Numbered from the stretch's first letter, positions 1 to 14,350 are shown. The stretch is DNA of 64,000 nt from Rhabditoides inermis (GCA_963966185.1 CAWZYM010000174.1:1-64000); one strand, 5' to 3'. Notes: generated by a model from the letters alone, not told the origin. Translations and numbers: made by a program.

Positions 1-2731
1 TCTGTAACGACCTGTCTGAGTCTTTAACAACCTGTCTGAGTCTTTATCAGTTCTGTTTAGATCTTGCAGACCTGTTTACGACCTGTGTAGATCTGTAACG
101 ACCTGTCTGAGTCTTTAACAACCTGTCTGAGTCTTTAACAGATCAGTTAAGATTTGGAAGACCTGTTTACGACCTGTTTGAGTCTTTAACAACCTGTCTG
201 AGTCTTCATCAGTTCTGTTTAGATCTTTGCAGACCTGTTTACGACCTGTGCAGATCTGTAACGACCTGTCTGAGTCTTTAACAACCTGTCTGAGTCTTTA
301 ACAGATCAGTTTAGATTTTTGAAGACCTGTTTACGACCTGTGTAGATCTGTAACGACCTGTCTGAGTCTTTAACAACCTGTCTGAGTCTTTAACAGATCA
401 GTTAAGATTTTGGAAGACCTGTTTACGACCTGTTTGAGTCTTTAACAACCTGTCTGAGTCTTCATCAGTTCTGTTTAGATCTTTGCAGACCTGTTTACGA
501 CCTGTGCAGATCTGTAACGACCTGTCTGAGTCTTTAACAACCTGTCTGAGTCTTTAACAGATCAGTTAGATTTTGAAGACCTGTTTACGACCTGTGTAGA
601 TCTGTAACGACCTGTCTGAGTCTTTAACAACCTGTCTGAGTCTTTATCAGTTCTGTTTAGATCTTTGCAGACCTGTTTACGACCTGTGTAGATCTGTAAC
701 GACCTGTCTGAGTCTTTAACAACCTGTCTGAGTCTTTAACAGATCAGTTTAGATTTTTGAAGACCTGTTCACGACCTGTTTGAGTCTTTAACAACCTGTC
801 TGAGTCTTTATCAGTTCTGTTTAGATCTTTGCAGACCTGTTTACGACCTGTGTAGATCTGTAACGACCTGTCTGAGTCTTTAACAACCTGTCTAAGTCTT
901 TAACAGATCAGTTTAGTATTTTGAAGACCTGTTCACGACCTGTTTGAGTCTTTAACAACCTGTCTGAGTCTTTATCAGATCAGTTTAGATCTTTGAAGAC
1001 CTGTTTACGACCTGTGTAGAATTGTAACGACCTGTTTGAGTCTTTAACAACCTATCTGAGTCTATATCAAATCAGTTAAGATCTTTGAAGACCTGTTTAC
1101 GACCTTAGGTGATCTGTAACGACCTGTCTGAGTCTTTAACAACCTGTCTGAGTCTTTAACAGATCAGTTTAGATTTTTGAAGACCTGTTTACGACCTGTG
1201 TAGAATTGTAACGACCTGTTTGAGTCTTTAACAACTTGTCTGAGTCTATATCAAATCAGTTTAGATTTTTGAAAACCTGTTTACGACCTGTGGTGATCTG
1301 TAACGACCTGTCTGAGTCTTTAACAACCTGTCTGAGTCTTTATCAGTTCTGTTTAGATCTTTGCAGACCTGTTTACGACCTGTGTAGATCTGTAACGACC
1401 TGTCTGAGTCTTTAACAACCTGTCTGAGTCTTTAACAGATCAGTTAAGATTTGGAAGACCTGTTTACGACCTGTGTGAGTCTTTAACAACCTGTCTGAGT
1501 CTTCATCAGTTCTGTTTAGATCTTTGCAGACCTGTTTACGACCTGTGCAGATCTGTAACGACCTGTCTGAGTCTTTAACAACCTGTCTGAGTCTTTAACA
1601 GATCAGTTTAGATTTTTGAAGACCTGTTTACGACCTGTGTAGATCTGTAACGACCTGTCTGAGTCTTTAACAACCTGTCTGAGTCTTTAACAGATCAGTT
1701 AAGATTTTGGAAGACCTGTTTACGACCTGTTTGAGTCTTTAACAACCTGTCTGAGTCTTTATCAGTTCTGTTTAGATCTTTGCAGACCTGTTTACGACCT
1801 GTGTAGATCTGTAACGACCTGTCTGAGTCTTTAACAACCTGTCTAAGTCTTTAACAGATCAGTTTAGTATTTTGAAGACCTGTTCACGACCTGTTTGAGT
1901 CTTTAACAACCTGTCTGAGTCTTTATCAGATCAGTTAGATTTTTGAAGACCTGTTTACGACCTGTGTAGATCTGTAACGACCTGTCTGAGTCTTTAACAA
2001 CCTGTCTGAGTCTTTAACAGATCAGTTAAGATTTTGGAAGACCTGTTTACGACCTGTTTGAGTCTTTAACAACCTGTCTGAGTCTTCATCAGTTCTGTTT
2101 AGATCTTTGCAGACCTGTTTACGACCTGTGCAGATCTGTAACGACCTGTCTGAGTCTTTAACAACCTGTCTGAGTCTTAACAGATCAGTTTAGATTTTTG
2201 AAGACCTGTTTACGACCTGTGTAGATCTGTAACGACCTGTCTGAGTCTTTAACAACCTGTCTGAGTCTTTATCAGTTCTGTTTAGATCTTTGCAGACCTG
2301 TTTACGACCTGTGTAGATCTGTAACGACCTGTCTGAGTCTTTAACAACCTGTCTGAGTCTTTAACAGATCAGTTTAGATTTTGAAGACCTGTTCACGACC
2401 TGTTTGAGTCTTTAACAACCTGTCTGAGTCTTTATCAGTTCTGTTTAGATCTTTGCAGACCTGTTTACGACCTGTGTAGATCTGTAACGACCTGTCTGAG
2501 TCTTTAACAACCTGTCTAAGTCTTTAACAGATCAGTTTAGTATTTTGAAGACCTGTTCACGACCTGTTTGAGTCTTTAACAACCTGTCTGAGTCTTTATC
2601 AGATCAGTTTAGATCTTTGAAGACCTGTTTACGACCTGTGTAGAATTGTAACGACCTGTTTGAGTCTTTAACAACCTATCTGAGTCTATATCAAATCAGT
2701 TAAGATCTTTGAAGACCTGTTTACGACCTTA

Positions 2732-4560
2732 GGTGATCTGTAACGACCTGTCTGAGTCTTTAACAACCTGTCTGAGTCTTTAACAGATCAGTTTAGATTT
2801 TTGAAGACCTGTTTACGACCTGTGTAGAATTGTAACGACCTGTTTGAGTCTTTAACAACTTGTCTGAGTCTATATCAAATCAGTTTAGATTTTTTGAAAA
2901 CCTGTTTACGACCTGTGGTGATCTGTAACGACCTGTCTGAGTCTTTAACAACCTGTCTGAGTCTTTATCAGTTCTGTTTAGATCTTTGCAGACCTGTTTA
3001 CGACCTGTGTAGATCTGTAACGACCTGTCTGAGTCTTTAACAACCTGTCTGAGTCTTTAACAGATCAGTTAAGATTTTGGAAGACCTGTTTACGACCTGT
3101 TTGAGTCTTTAACAACCTGTCTGAGTCTTCATCAGTTCTGTTTAGATCTTTGCAGACCTGTTTACGACCTGTGCAGATCTGTAACGACCTGTCTGAGTCT
3201 TTAACAACCTGTCTGAGTCTTTAACAGATCAGTTTAGATTTTGAAGACCTGTTTACGACCTGTGTAGATCTGTAACGACCTGTCTGAGTCTTTAACAACC
3301 TGTCTGAGTCTTTAACAGATCAGTTAAGATTTTGGAAGACCTGTTTACGACCTGTTTGAGTCTTTAACAACCTGTCTGAGTCTTCATCAGTTCTGTTTAG
3401 ATCTTTGCAGACCTGTTTACGACCTGTGCAGATCTGTAACGACCTGTCTGAGTCTTTAACAACCTGTCTGAGTCTTTAACAGATCAGTTTAGATTTTTGA
3501 AGACCTGTTTACGACCTGTGTAGATCTGTAACGACCTGTCTGAGTCTTTAACAACCTGTCTGAGTCTTTATCAGTTCTGTTTAGATCTTTGCAGACCTGT
3601 TTACGACCTGTGTAGATCTGTAACGACCTGTCTGAGTCTTTAACAACCTGTCTGAGTCTTTAACAGATCAGTTTAGATTTTTGAAGACCTGTTCACGACC
3701 TGTTTGAGTCTTTAACAACCTGTCTGAGTCTTTATCAGTTCTGTTTAGATCTTTGCAGACCTGTTTACGACCTGTGTAGATCTGTAACGACCTGTCTGAG
3801 TCTTTAACAACCTGTCTGAGTCTTTAACAGATCAGTTTAGATTTTTGAAGACCTGTTTACGACCTGTGTAGAATTGTAACGACCTGTTTGAGTCTTTAAC
3901 AACTTGTCTGAGTCTATATCAAATCAGTTTAGATTTTTGAAAACCTGTTTACGACCTGTGGTGATCTGTAACGACCTGTCTGAGTCTTTAACAACCTGTC
4001 TGAGTCTTTATCAGTTCTGTTTAGATCTTTGCAGACCTGTTTACGACCTGTGTAGATCTGTAACGACCTGTCTGAGTCTTTAACAACCTGTCTGAGTCTT
4101 TAACAGATCAGTTAAGATTTTGGAAGACCTGTTTACGACCTGTTTGAGTCTTTAACAACCTGTCTGAGTCTTCATCAGTTCTGTTTAGATCTTTGCAGAC
4201 CTGTTTACGACCTGTGCAGATCTGTAACGACCTGTCTGAGTCTTTAACAACCTGTCTGAGTCTTTAACAGATCAGTTTAGATTTTTGAAGACCTGTTTAC
4301 GACCTGTGTAGATCTGTAACGACCTGTCTGAGTCTTTAACAACCTGTCTGAGTCTTTAACAGATCAGTTAAGATTTTGGAAGACCTGTTTACGACCTGTT
4401 TGAGTCTTTAACAACCTGTCTGAGTCTTCATCAGTTCTGTTTAGATATTTGCAGACCTGTTTACGACCTGTGCAGATCTGTAACGACCTGTCTGAGTCCT
4501 TAACAACCTGTCTGAGTCTTTAACAGATCAGTTTAGATTTTTGAAGACCTGTTTACGACC
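2732..4560. repeat. Segmental copy within array (offset 9,223), left copy
   Basis: Marker monomers at 2,732, 2,917 and 3,960 and the rare GATATTTGC variant at 4,444 have partners about 9,223 bp downstream (11,955, 12,139, 13,183, 13,667). The block ends are approximate. Confidence 0.7.
2917..3959. repeat. Higher-order repeat, 12 monomers, copy a
   Basis: This block runs between successive GGTGATCTG-starting monomers. Read in order it is L L S L L S L L L S L L (L = 92, S = 72), which predicts 1,044 bp; the observed length is 1,043, with one T missing in a T run. The same order of the same variant types recurs at 12,139-13,182. Confidence 0.8.
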
Positions 4561-6722
4561 TGTGTAGATCTGTAACGACCTGTCTGAGTCTTTAACAACC
4601 TGTCTGAGTCTTTATCAGTTCTGTTTAGATCTTTGCAGACCTGTTTACGACCTGTGTAGATCTGTAACGACCTGTCTGAGTCTTTAACAACCTGTCTGAG
4701 TCTTTAACAGATCAGTTAAGATTTTGGAAGACCTGTTTACGACCTGTTTGAGTCTTTAACAACCTGTCTGAGTCTTCATCAGTTCTGTTTAGATCTTTGC
4801 AGACCTGTTTACGACCTGTGCAGATCTGTAACGACCTGTCTGAGTCTTTAACAACCTGTCTGAGTCTTTAACAGATCAGTTTAGATTTTTGAAGACCTGT
4901 TTACGACCTGTGTAGATCTGTAACGACCTGTCTGAGTCTTTAACAACCTGTCTGAGTCTTTAACAGATCAGTTAAGATTTTGGAAGACCTGTTTACGACC
5001 TGTTTGAGTCTTTAACAACCTGTCTGAGTCTTCATCAGTTCTGTTTAGATCTTTGCAGACCTGTTTACGACCTGTGCAGATCTGTAACGACCTGTCTGAG
5101 TCTTTAACAACCTGTCTGAGTCTTTAACAGATCAGTTTAGATTTTTGAAGACCTGTTTACGACCTGTGTAGATCTGTAACGACCTGTCTGAGTCTTTAAC
5201 AACCTGTCTGAGTCTTTATCAGTTCTGTTTAGATCTTTGCAGACCTGTTTACGACCTGTGTAGATCTGTAACGACCTGTCTGAGTCTTTAACAACCTGTC
5301 TGAGTCTTTAACAGATCAGTTTAGATTTTTGAAGACCTGTTCACGACCTGTTTGAGTCTTTAACAACCTGTCTGAGTCTTTATCAGTTCTGTTTAGATCT
5401 TTGCAGACCTGTTTACGACCTGTGTAGATCTGTAACGACCTGTCTGAGTCTTTAACAACCTGTCTAAGTCTTTAACAGATCAGTTTAGTATTTTGAAGAC
5501 CTGTTCACGACCTGTTTGAGTCTTTAACAACCTGTCTGAGTCTTTATCAGATCAGTTTAGATCTTTGAAGACCTGTTTACGACCTGTGTAGAATTGTAAC
5601 GACCTGTTTGAGTCTTTAACAACCTATCTGAGTCTATATCAAATCAGTTAAGATCTTTGAAGACCTGTTACGACCTTAGGTGATCTGTAACGACCTGTCT
5701 GAGTCTTTAACAACCTGTCTGAGTCTTTAACAGATCAGTTTAGATCTTTGAAGACCTGTTTACGACCTGTGTAGATCTGTAACGACCTGTCTGAGTCTTT
5801 AACAACCTGTCTGAGTCTTTAACAGATCAGTTAAGATTTTGGAAGACCTGTTTACGACCTGTTTGAGTCTTTAACAACCTGTCTGAGTCTTCATCAGTTC
5901 TGTTTAGATCTTTGCAGACCTGTTTACGACCTGTGCAGATCTGTAACGACCTGTCTGAGTCTTTAACAACCTGTCTGAGTCTTTAACAGATCAGTTTAGA
6001 TTTTTGAAGACCTGTTTACGACCTGTGTAGATCTGTAACGACCTGTCTGAGTCTTTAACAACCTGTCTGAGTCTTTATCAGTTCTGTTTAGATCTTTGCA
6101 GACCTGTTTACGACCTGTGTAGATCTGTAACGACCTGTCTGAGTCTTTAACAACCTGTCTGAGTCTTTAACAGATCAGTTTAGATTTTTGAAGACCTGTT
6201 CACGACCTGTTTGAGTCTTTAACAACCTGTCTGAGTCTTTATCAGTTCTGTTTAGATCTTTGCAGACCTGTTTACGACCTGTGTAGATCTGTAACGACCT
6301 GTCTGAGTCTTTAACAACCTGTCTAAGTCTTTAACAGATCAGTTTAGTATTTTGAAGACCTGTTCACGACCTGTTTGAGTCTTTAACAACCTGTCTGAGT
6401 CTTTATCAGATCAGTTTAGATCTTTGAAGACCTGTTTACGACCTGTGTAGAATTGTAACGACCTGTTTGAGTCTTTAACAACCTATCTGAGTCTATATCA
6501 AATCAGTTAAGATCTTTGAAGACCTGTTTACGACCTTAGGTGATCTGTAACGACCTGTCTGAGTCTTTAACAACCTGTCTGAGTCTTTAACAGATCAGTT
6601 TAGATTTTTGAAGACCTGTTTACGACCTGTGTAGAATTGTAACGACCTGTTTGAGTCTTTAACAACTTGTCTGAGTCTATATCAAATCAGTTTAGATTTT
6701 TGAAAACCTGTTTACGACCTGT

Positions 6723-7766
6723 GGTGATCTGTAACGACCTGTCTGAGTCTTTAACAACCTGTCTGAGTCTTTATCAGTTCTGTTTAGATCTTTGCAGACC
6801 TGTTTACGACCTGTGTAGATCTGTAACGACCTGTCTGAGTCTTTAACAACCTGTCTGAGTCTTTAACAGATCAGTTAAGATTTTGGAAGACCTGTTTACG
6901 ACCTGTTTGAGTCTTTAACAACCTGTCTGAGTCTTCATCAGTTCTGTTTAGATCTTTGCAGACCTGTTTACGACCTGTGCAGATCTGTAACGACCTGTCT
7001 GAGTCTTTAACAACCTGTCTGAGTCTTTAACAGATCAGTTTAGATTTTTGAAGACCTGTTTACGACCTGTGTAGATCTGTAACGACCTGTCTGAGTCTTT
7101 AACAACCTGTCTGAGTCTTTATCAGTTCTGTTTAGATCTTTGCAGACCTGTTTACGACCTGTGTAGATCTGTAACGACCTGTCTGAGTCTTTAACAACCT
7201 GTCTGAGTCTTTAACAGATCAGTTTAGATTTTTGAAGACCTGTTCACGACCTGTTTGAGTCTTTAACAACCTGTCTGAGTCTTTATCAGTTCTGTTTAGA
7301 TCTTTGCAGACCTGTTTACGACCTGTGTAGATCTGTAACGACCTGTCTGAGTCTTTAACAACCTGTCTAAGTCTTTAACAGATCAGTTTAGTATTTTGAA
7401 GACCTGTTCACGACCTGTTTGAGTCTTTAACAACCTGTCTGAGTCTTTATCAGATCAGTTTAGATCTTTGAAGACCTGTTTACGACCTGTGTAGAATTGT
7501 AACGACCTGTTTGAGTCTTTAACAACCTATCTGAGTCTATATCAAATCAGTTAAGATCTTTGAAGACCTGTTTACGACCTTAGGTGATCTGTAACGACCT
7601 GTCTGAGTCTTTAACAACCTGTCTGAGTCTTTAACAGATCAGTTTAGATTTTTGAAGACCTGTTTACGACCTGTGTAGAATTGTAACGACCTGTTTGAGT
7701 CTTTAACAACTTGTCTGAGTCTATATCAAATCAGTTTAGATTTTTGAAAACCTGTTTACGACCTGT
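6723..7766. repeat. 1,044-bp higher-order block with a different order
   Basis: This block also contains 9 long and 3 short monomers and is 1,044 bp, but the order is L L S L L L S L S L L L and it includes the CCTTAGGTGATC and TTTAGTATTTTG variants. Equal length therefore does not mean the same higher-order unit. Confidence 0.7.
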
Positions 7767-9210
7767 GGTGATCTGTAACGACCTGTCTGAGTCTTTAACA
7801 ACCTGTCTGAGTCTTTATCAGTTCTGTTTAGATCTTTGCAGACCTGTTTACGACCTGTGTAGATCTGTAACGACCTGTCTGAGTCTTTAACAACCTGTCT
7901 GAGTCTTTAACAGATCAGTTAAGATTTTGGAAGACCTGTTTACGACCTGTTTGAGTCTTTAACAACCTGTCTGAGTCTTCATCAGTTCTGTTTAGATCTT
8001 TGCAGACCTGTTTACGACCTGTGCAGATCTGTAACGACCTGTCTGAGTCTTTAACAACCTGTCTGAGTCTTTAACAGATCAGTTTAGATTTTTGAAGACC
8101 TGTTTACGACCTGTGTAGATCTGTAACGACCTGTCTGAGTCTTTAACAACCTGTCTGAGTCTTTAACAGATCAGTTAAGATTTTGGAAGACCTGTTTACG
8201 ACCTGTTTGAGTCTTTAACAACCTGTCTGAGTCTTTATCAGTTCTGTTTAGATCTTTGCAGACCTGTTTACGACCTGTGTAGATCTGTAACGACCTGTCT
8301 GAGTCTTTAACAACCTGTCTAAGTCTTTAACAGATCAGTTTAGTATTTTGAAGACCTGTTCACGACCTGTTTGAGTCTTTAACAACCTGTCTGAGTCTTT
8401 ATCAGATCAGTTTAGATTTTTGAAGACCTGTTTACGACCTGTGTAGATCTGTAACGACCTGTCTGAGTCTTTAACAACCTGTCTGAGTCTTTAACAGATC
8501 AGTTAAGATTTTGGAAGACCTGTTTACGACCTGTTTGAGTCTTTAACAACCTGTCTGAGTCTTCATCAGTTCTGTTTAGATCTTTGCAGACCTGTTTACG
8601 ACCTGTGCAGATCTGTAACGACCTGTCTGAGTCTTTAACAACCTGTCTGAGTCTTTAACAGATCAGTTTAGATTTTTGAAGACCTGTTTACGACCTGTGT
8701 AGATCTGTAACGACCTGTCTGAGTCTTTAACAACCTGTCTGAGTCTTTATCAGTTCTGTTTAGATCTTTGCAGACCTGTTTACGACCTGTGTAGATCTGT
8801 AACGACCTGTCTGAGTCTTTAACAACCTGTCTGAGTCTTTAACAGATCAGTTTAGATTTTTGAAGACCTGTTCACGACCTGTTTGAGTCTTTAACAACCT
8901 GTCTGAGTCTTTATCAGTTCTGTTTAGATCTTTGCAGACCTGTTTACGACCTGTGTAGATCTGTAACGACCTGTCTGAGTCTTTAACAACCTGTCTAAGT
9001 CTTTAACAGATCAGTTTAGTATTTTGAAGACCTGTTCACGACCTGTTTGAGTCTTTAACAACCTGTCTGAGTCTTTATCAGATCAGTTTAGATCTTTGAA
9101 GACCTGTTTACGACCTGTGTAGAATTGTAACGACCTGTTTGAGTCTTTAACAACCTATCTGAGTCTATATCAAATCAGTTAAGATCTTTGAAGACCTGTT
9201 TACGACCTTA
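7583..9210. repeat. 1,628-bp higher-order block
   Basis: Bounded by two CCTTAGGTGATCTG monomers and 1,628 bp long, which fits 13 long plus 6 short monomers. A closely similar 1,624-bp block lies at 1,108-2,731; the difference is explained by small T-run deletions in that early region. Confidence 0.7.
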
Positions 9211-11954
9211 GGTGATCTGTAACGACCTGTCTGAGTCTTTAACAACCTGTCTGAGTCTTTAACAGATCAGTTTAGATTTTTGAAGACCTGTTTACGACCT
9301 GTGTAGAATTGTAACGACCTGTTTGAGTCTTTAACAACTTGTCTGAGTCTATATCAAATCAGTTTAGATTTTTGAAAACCTGTTTACGACCTGTGGTGAT
9401 CTGTAACGACCTGTCTGAGTCTTTAACAACCTGTCTGAGTCTTTATCAGTTCTGTTTAGATCTTTGCAGACCTGTTTACGACCTGTGTAGATCTGTAACG
9501 ACCTGTCTGAGTCTTTAACAACCTGTCTGAGTCTTTAACAGATCAGTTAAGATTTTGGAAGACCTGTTTACGACCTGTTTGAGTCTTTAACAACCTGTCT
9601 GAGTCTTCATCAGTTCTGTTTAGATCTTTGCAGACCTGTTTACGACCTGTGCAGATCTGTAACGACCTGTCTGAGTCTTTAACAACCTGTCTGAGTCTTT
9701 AACAGATCAGTTTAGATTTTTGAAGACCTGTTTACGACCTGTGTAGATCTGTAACGACCTGTCTGAGTCTTTAACAACCTGTCTGAGTCTTTAACAGATC
9801 AGTTAAGATTTTGGAAGACCTGTTTACGACCTGTTTGAGTCTTTAACAACCTGTCTGAGTCTTCATCAGTTCTGTTTAGATCTTTGCAGACCTGTTTACG
9901 ACCTGTGCAGATCTGTAACGACCTGTCTGAGTCTTTAACAACCTGTCTGAGTCTTTAACAGATCAGTTTAGATTTTTGAAGACCTGTTTACGACCTGTGT
10001 AGATCTGTAACGACCTGTCTGAGTCTTTAACAACCTGTCTGAGTCTTTATCAGTTCTGTTTAGATCTTTGCAGACCTGTTTACGACCTGTGTAGATCTGT
10101 AACGACCTGTCTGAGTCTTTAACAACCTGTCTGAGTCTTTAACAGATCAGTTTAGATTTTTGAAGACCTGTTCACGACCTGTTTGAGTCTTTAACAACCT
10201 GTCTGAGTCTTTATCAGTTCTGTTTAGATCTTTGCAGACCTGTTTACGACCTGTGTAGATCTGTAACGACCTGTCTGAGTCTTTAACAACCTGTCTAAGT
10301 CTTTAACAGATCAGTTTAGTATTTTGAAGACCTGTTCACGACCTGTTTGAGTCTTTAACAACCTGTCTGAGTCTTTATCAGATCAGTTTAGATCTTTGAA
10401 GACCTGTTTACGACCTGTGTAGAATTGTAACGACCTGTTTGAGTCTTTAACAACCTATCTGAGTCTATATCAAATCAGTTAAGATCTTTGAAGACCTGTT
10501 TACGACCTTAGGTGATCTGTAACGACCTGTCTGAGTCTTTAACAACCTGTCTGAGTCTTTATCAGTTCTGTTTAGATCTTTGCAGACCTGTTTACGACCT
10601 GTGTAGATCTGTAACGACCTGTCTGAGTCTTTAACAACCTGTCTGAGTCTTTAACAGATCAGTTAAGATTTTGGAAGACCTGTTTACGACCTGTTTGAGT
10701 CTTTAACAACCTGTCTGAGTCTTCATCAGTTCTGTTTAGATCTTTGCAGACCTGTTTACGACCTGTGCAGATCTGTAACGACCTGTCTGAGTCTTTAACA
10801 ACCTGTCTGAGTCTTTAACAGATCAGTTTAGATTTTTGAAGACCTGTTTACGACCTGTGTAGATCTGTAACGACCTGTCTGAGTCTTTAACAACCTGTCT
10901 GAGTCTTTAACAGATCAGTTAAGATTTTGGAAGACCTGTTTACGACCTGTTTGAGTCTTTAACAACCTGTCTGAGTCTTTATCAGTTCTGTTTAGATCTT
11001 TGCAGACCTGTTTACGACCTGTGTAGATCTGTAACGACCTGTCTGAGTCTTTAACAACCTGTCTAAGTCTTTAACAGATCAGTTTAGTATTTTGAAGACC
11101 TGTTCACGACCTGTTTGAGTCTTTAACAACCTGTCTGAGTCTTTATCAGATCAGTTTAGATTTTTGAAGACCTGTTTACGACCTGTGTAGATCTGTAACG
11201 ACCTGTCTGAGTCTTTAACAACCTGTCTGAGTCTTTAACAGATCAGTTAAGATTTTGGAAGACCTGTTTACGACCTGTTTGAGTCTTTAACAACCTGTCT
11301 GAGTCTTCATCAGTTCTGTTTAGATCTTTGCAGACCTGTTTACGACCTGTGCAGATCTGTAACGACCTGTCTGAGTCTTTAACAACCTGTCTGAGTCTTT
11401 AACAGATCAGTTTAGATTTTTGAAGACCTGTTTACGACCTGTGTAGATCTGTAACGACCTGTCTGAGTCTTTAACAACCTGTCTGAGTCTTTATCAGTTC
11501 TGTTTAGATCTTTGCAGACCTGTTTACGACCTGTGTAGATCTGTAACGACCTGTCTGAGTCTTTAACAACCTGTCTGAGTCTTTAACAGATCAGTTTAGA
11601 TTTTTGAAGACCTGTTCACGACCTGTTTGAGTCTTTAACAACCTGTCTGAGTCTTTATCAGTTCTGTTTAGATCTTTGCAGACCTGTTTACGACCTGTGT
11701 AGATCTGTAACGACCTGTCTGAGTCTTTAACAACCTGTCTAAGTCTTTAACAGATCAGTTTAGTATTTTGAAGACCTGTTCACGACCTGTTTGAGTCTTT
11801 AACAACCTGTCTGAGTCTTTATCAGATCAGTTTAGATCTTTGAAGACCTGTTTACGACCTGTGTAGAATTGTAACGACCTGTTTGAGTCTTTAACAACCT
11901 ATCTGAGTCTATATCAAATCAGTTAAGATCTTTGAAGACCTGTTTACGACCTTA

Positions 11955-13784
11955 GGTGATCTGTAACGACCTGTCTGAGTCTTTAACAACCTGTCTGAGT
12001 CTTTAACAGATCAGTTTAGATTTTTGAAGACCTGTTTACGACCTGTGTAGAATTGTAACGACCTGTTTGAGTCTTTAACAACTTGTCTGAGTCTATATCA
12101 AATCAGTTTAGATTTTTGAAAACCTGTTTACGACCTGTGGTGATCTGTAACGACCTGTCTGAGTCTTTAACAACCTGTCTGAGTCTTTATCAGTTCTGTT
12201 TAGATCTTTGCAGACCTGTTTACGACCTGTGTAGATCTGTAACGACCTGTCTGAGTCTTTAACAACCTGTCTGAGTCTTTAACAGATCAGTTAAGATTTT
12301 GGAAGACCTGTTTACGACCTGTTTGAGTCTTTAACAACCTGTCTGAGTCTTCATCAGTTCTGTTTAGATCTTTGCAGACCTGTTTACGACCTGTGCAGAT
12401 CTGTAACGACCTGTCTGAGTCTTTAACAACCTGTCTGAGTCTTTAACAGATCAGTTTAGATTTTTGAAGACCTGTTTACGACCTGTGTAGATCTGTAACG
12501 ACCTGTCTGAGTCTTTAACAACCTGTCTGAGTCTTTAACAGATCAGTTAAGATTTTGGAAGACCTGTTTACGACCTGTTTGAGTCTTTAACAACCTGTCT
12601 GAGTCTTCATCAGTTCTGTTTAGATCTTTGCAGACCTGTTTACGACCTGTGCAGATCTGTAACGACCTGTCTGAGTCTTTAACAACCTGTCTGAGTCTTT
12701 AACAGATCAGTTTAGATTTTTGAAGACCTGTTTACGACCTGTGTAGATCTGTAACGACCTGTCTGAGTCTTTAACAACCTGTCTGAGTCTTTATCAGTTC
12801 TGTTTAGATCTTTGCAGACCTGTTTACGACCTGTGTAGATCTGTAACGACCTGTCTGAGTCTTTAACAACCTGTCTGAGTCTTTAACAGATCAGTTTAGA
12901 TTTTTGAAGACCTGTTCACGACCTGTTTGAGTCTTTAACAACCTGTCTGAGTCTTTATCAGTTCTGTTTAGATCTTTGCAGACCTGTTTACGACCTGTGT
13001 AGATCTGTAACGACCTGTCTGAGTCTTTAACAACCTGTCTGAGTCTTTAACAGATCAGTTTAGATTTTTGAAGACCTGTTTACGACCTGTGTAGAATTGT
13101 AACGACCTGTTTGAGTCTTTAACAACTTGTCTGAGTCTATATCAAATCAGTTTAGATTTTTGAAAACCTGTTTACGACCTGTGGTGATCTGTAACGACCT
13201 GTCTGAGTCTTTAACAACCTGTCTGAGTCTTTATCAGTTCTGTTTAGATCTTTGCAGACCTGTTTACGACCTGTGTAGATCTGTAACGACCTGTCTGAGT
13301 CTTTAACAACCTGTCTGAGTCTTTAACAGATCAGTTAAGATTTTGGAAGACCTGTTTACGACCTGTTTGAGTCTTTAACAACCTGTCTGAGTCTTCATCA
13401 GTTCTGTTTAGATCTTTGCAGACCTGTTTACGACCTGTGCAGATCTGTAACGACCTGTCTGAGTCTTTAACAACCTGTCTGAGTCTTTAACAGATCAGTT
13501 TAGATTTTTGAAGACCTGTTTACGACCTGTGTAGATCTGTAACGACCTGTCTGAGTCTTTAACAACCTGTCTGAGTCTTTAACAGATCAGTTAAGATTTT
13601 GGAAGACCTGTTTACGACCTGTTTGAGTCTTTAACAACCTGTCTGAGTCTTCATCAGTTCTGTTTAGATATTTGCAGACCTGTTTACGACCTGTGCAGAT
13701 CTGTAACGACCTGTCTGAGTCTTTAACAACCTGTCTGAGTCTTTAACAGATCAGTTTAGATTTTTGAAGACCTGTTTACGACCT
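11955..13784. repeat. Segmental copy within array (offset 9,223), right copy
   Basis: Partner of 2,732-4,560, supported by marker order and by a shared rare single-base variant at exact spacing. Block ends are approximate. Confidence 0.7.
12139..13182. repeat. Higher-order repeat, 12 monomers, copy b
   Basis: This copy has the same monomer order as 2,917-3,959 and is exactly 1,044 bp (9 x 92 + 3 x 72). It belongs to a longer collinear stretch offset by 9,223 bp. The rare variant GATATTTGCAG occurs at 4,444 and 13,667, exactly that distance apart. Confidence 0.8.
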
Positions 13785-13854
13785 GTGTAGATCTGTAACG
13801 ACCTGTCTGAGTCTTTAACAACCTGTCTGAGTCTTTATCAGTTCTGTTTAGATC

Positions 13855-14350
13855 TTCGCAGACCTGTTTACGACCTGTGTAGATCTGTAACGACCTGTCT
13901 GAGTCTTTAACAACCTGTCTGAGTCTTCAACAGATCAGTTTAGATTTTTGAAGACTTGTTTACGACCTGTGTAGATCTATAACGACCTGTCTGAGTCTTT
14001 AACAACCTGTCTGAGTCTTTATCAGTTCTGTTTAGATCTTTGCAGACCTGTTTACGACCTGTGTAGATCTGTAACGACCTGTCTGAGTCTTTAACAACCT
14101 GTCTGAGTCTTTATCAGTTCTGTTTAGATCTTTGCAGACCTGTTTACGACCTGTGTAGATCTGTAACGACCTGTCTGAGTCTTTAACAACCTGTCTGAGT
14201 CTTTAACAGATCAGTTTAGATTTTTGAAGACCTGTTTACGACCTGTCTGAGTCTTTAACAACCTGTCTGAGTCTTTAACAGATCAGTTTAGATTTTTGAA
14301 GACCTGTTTACGACCTGTTTGAGTCTTTAACAACCTGTCTGAGTCTTTAT
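13855..14350. repeat. Internal copy of an array-edge segment
   Basis: Three uncommon variants occur together here: GATCTTCGCAG, GAGTCTTCAACAG and GTAGATCTATAACG, followed by a short monomer entered through GACCTGTCTGAG. The same set in the same order lies 44,044 bp downstream, near the right edge of the array. Confidence 0.75.
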
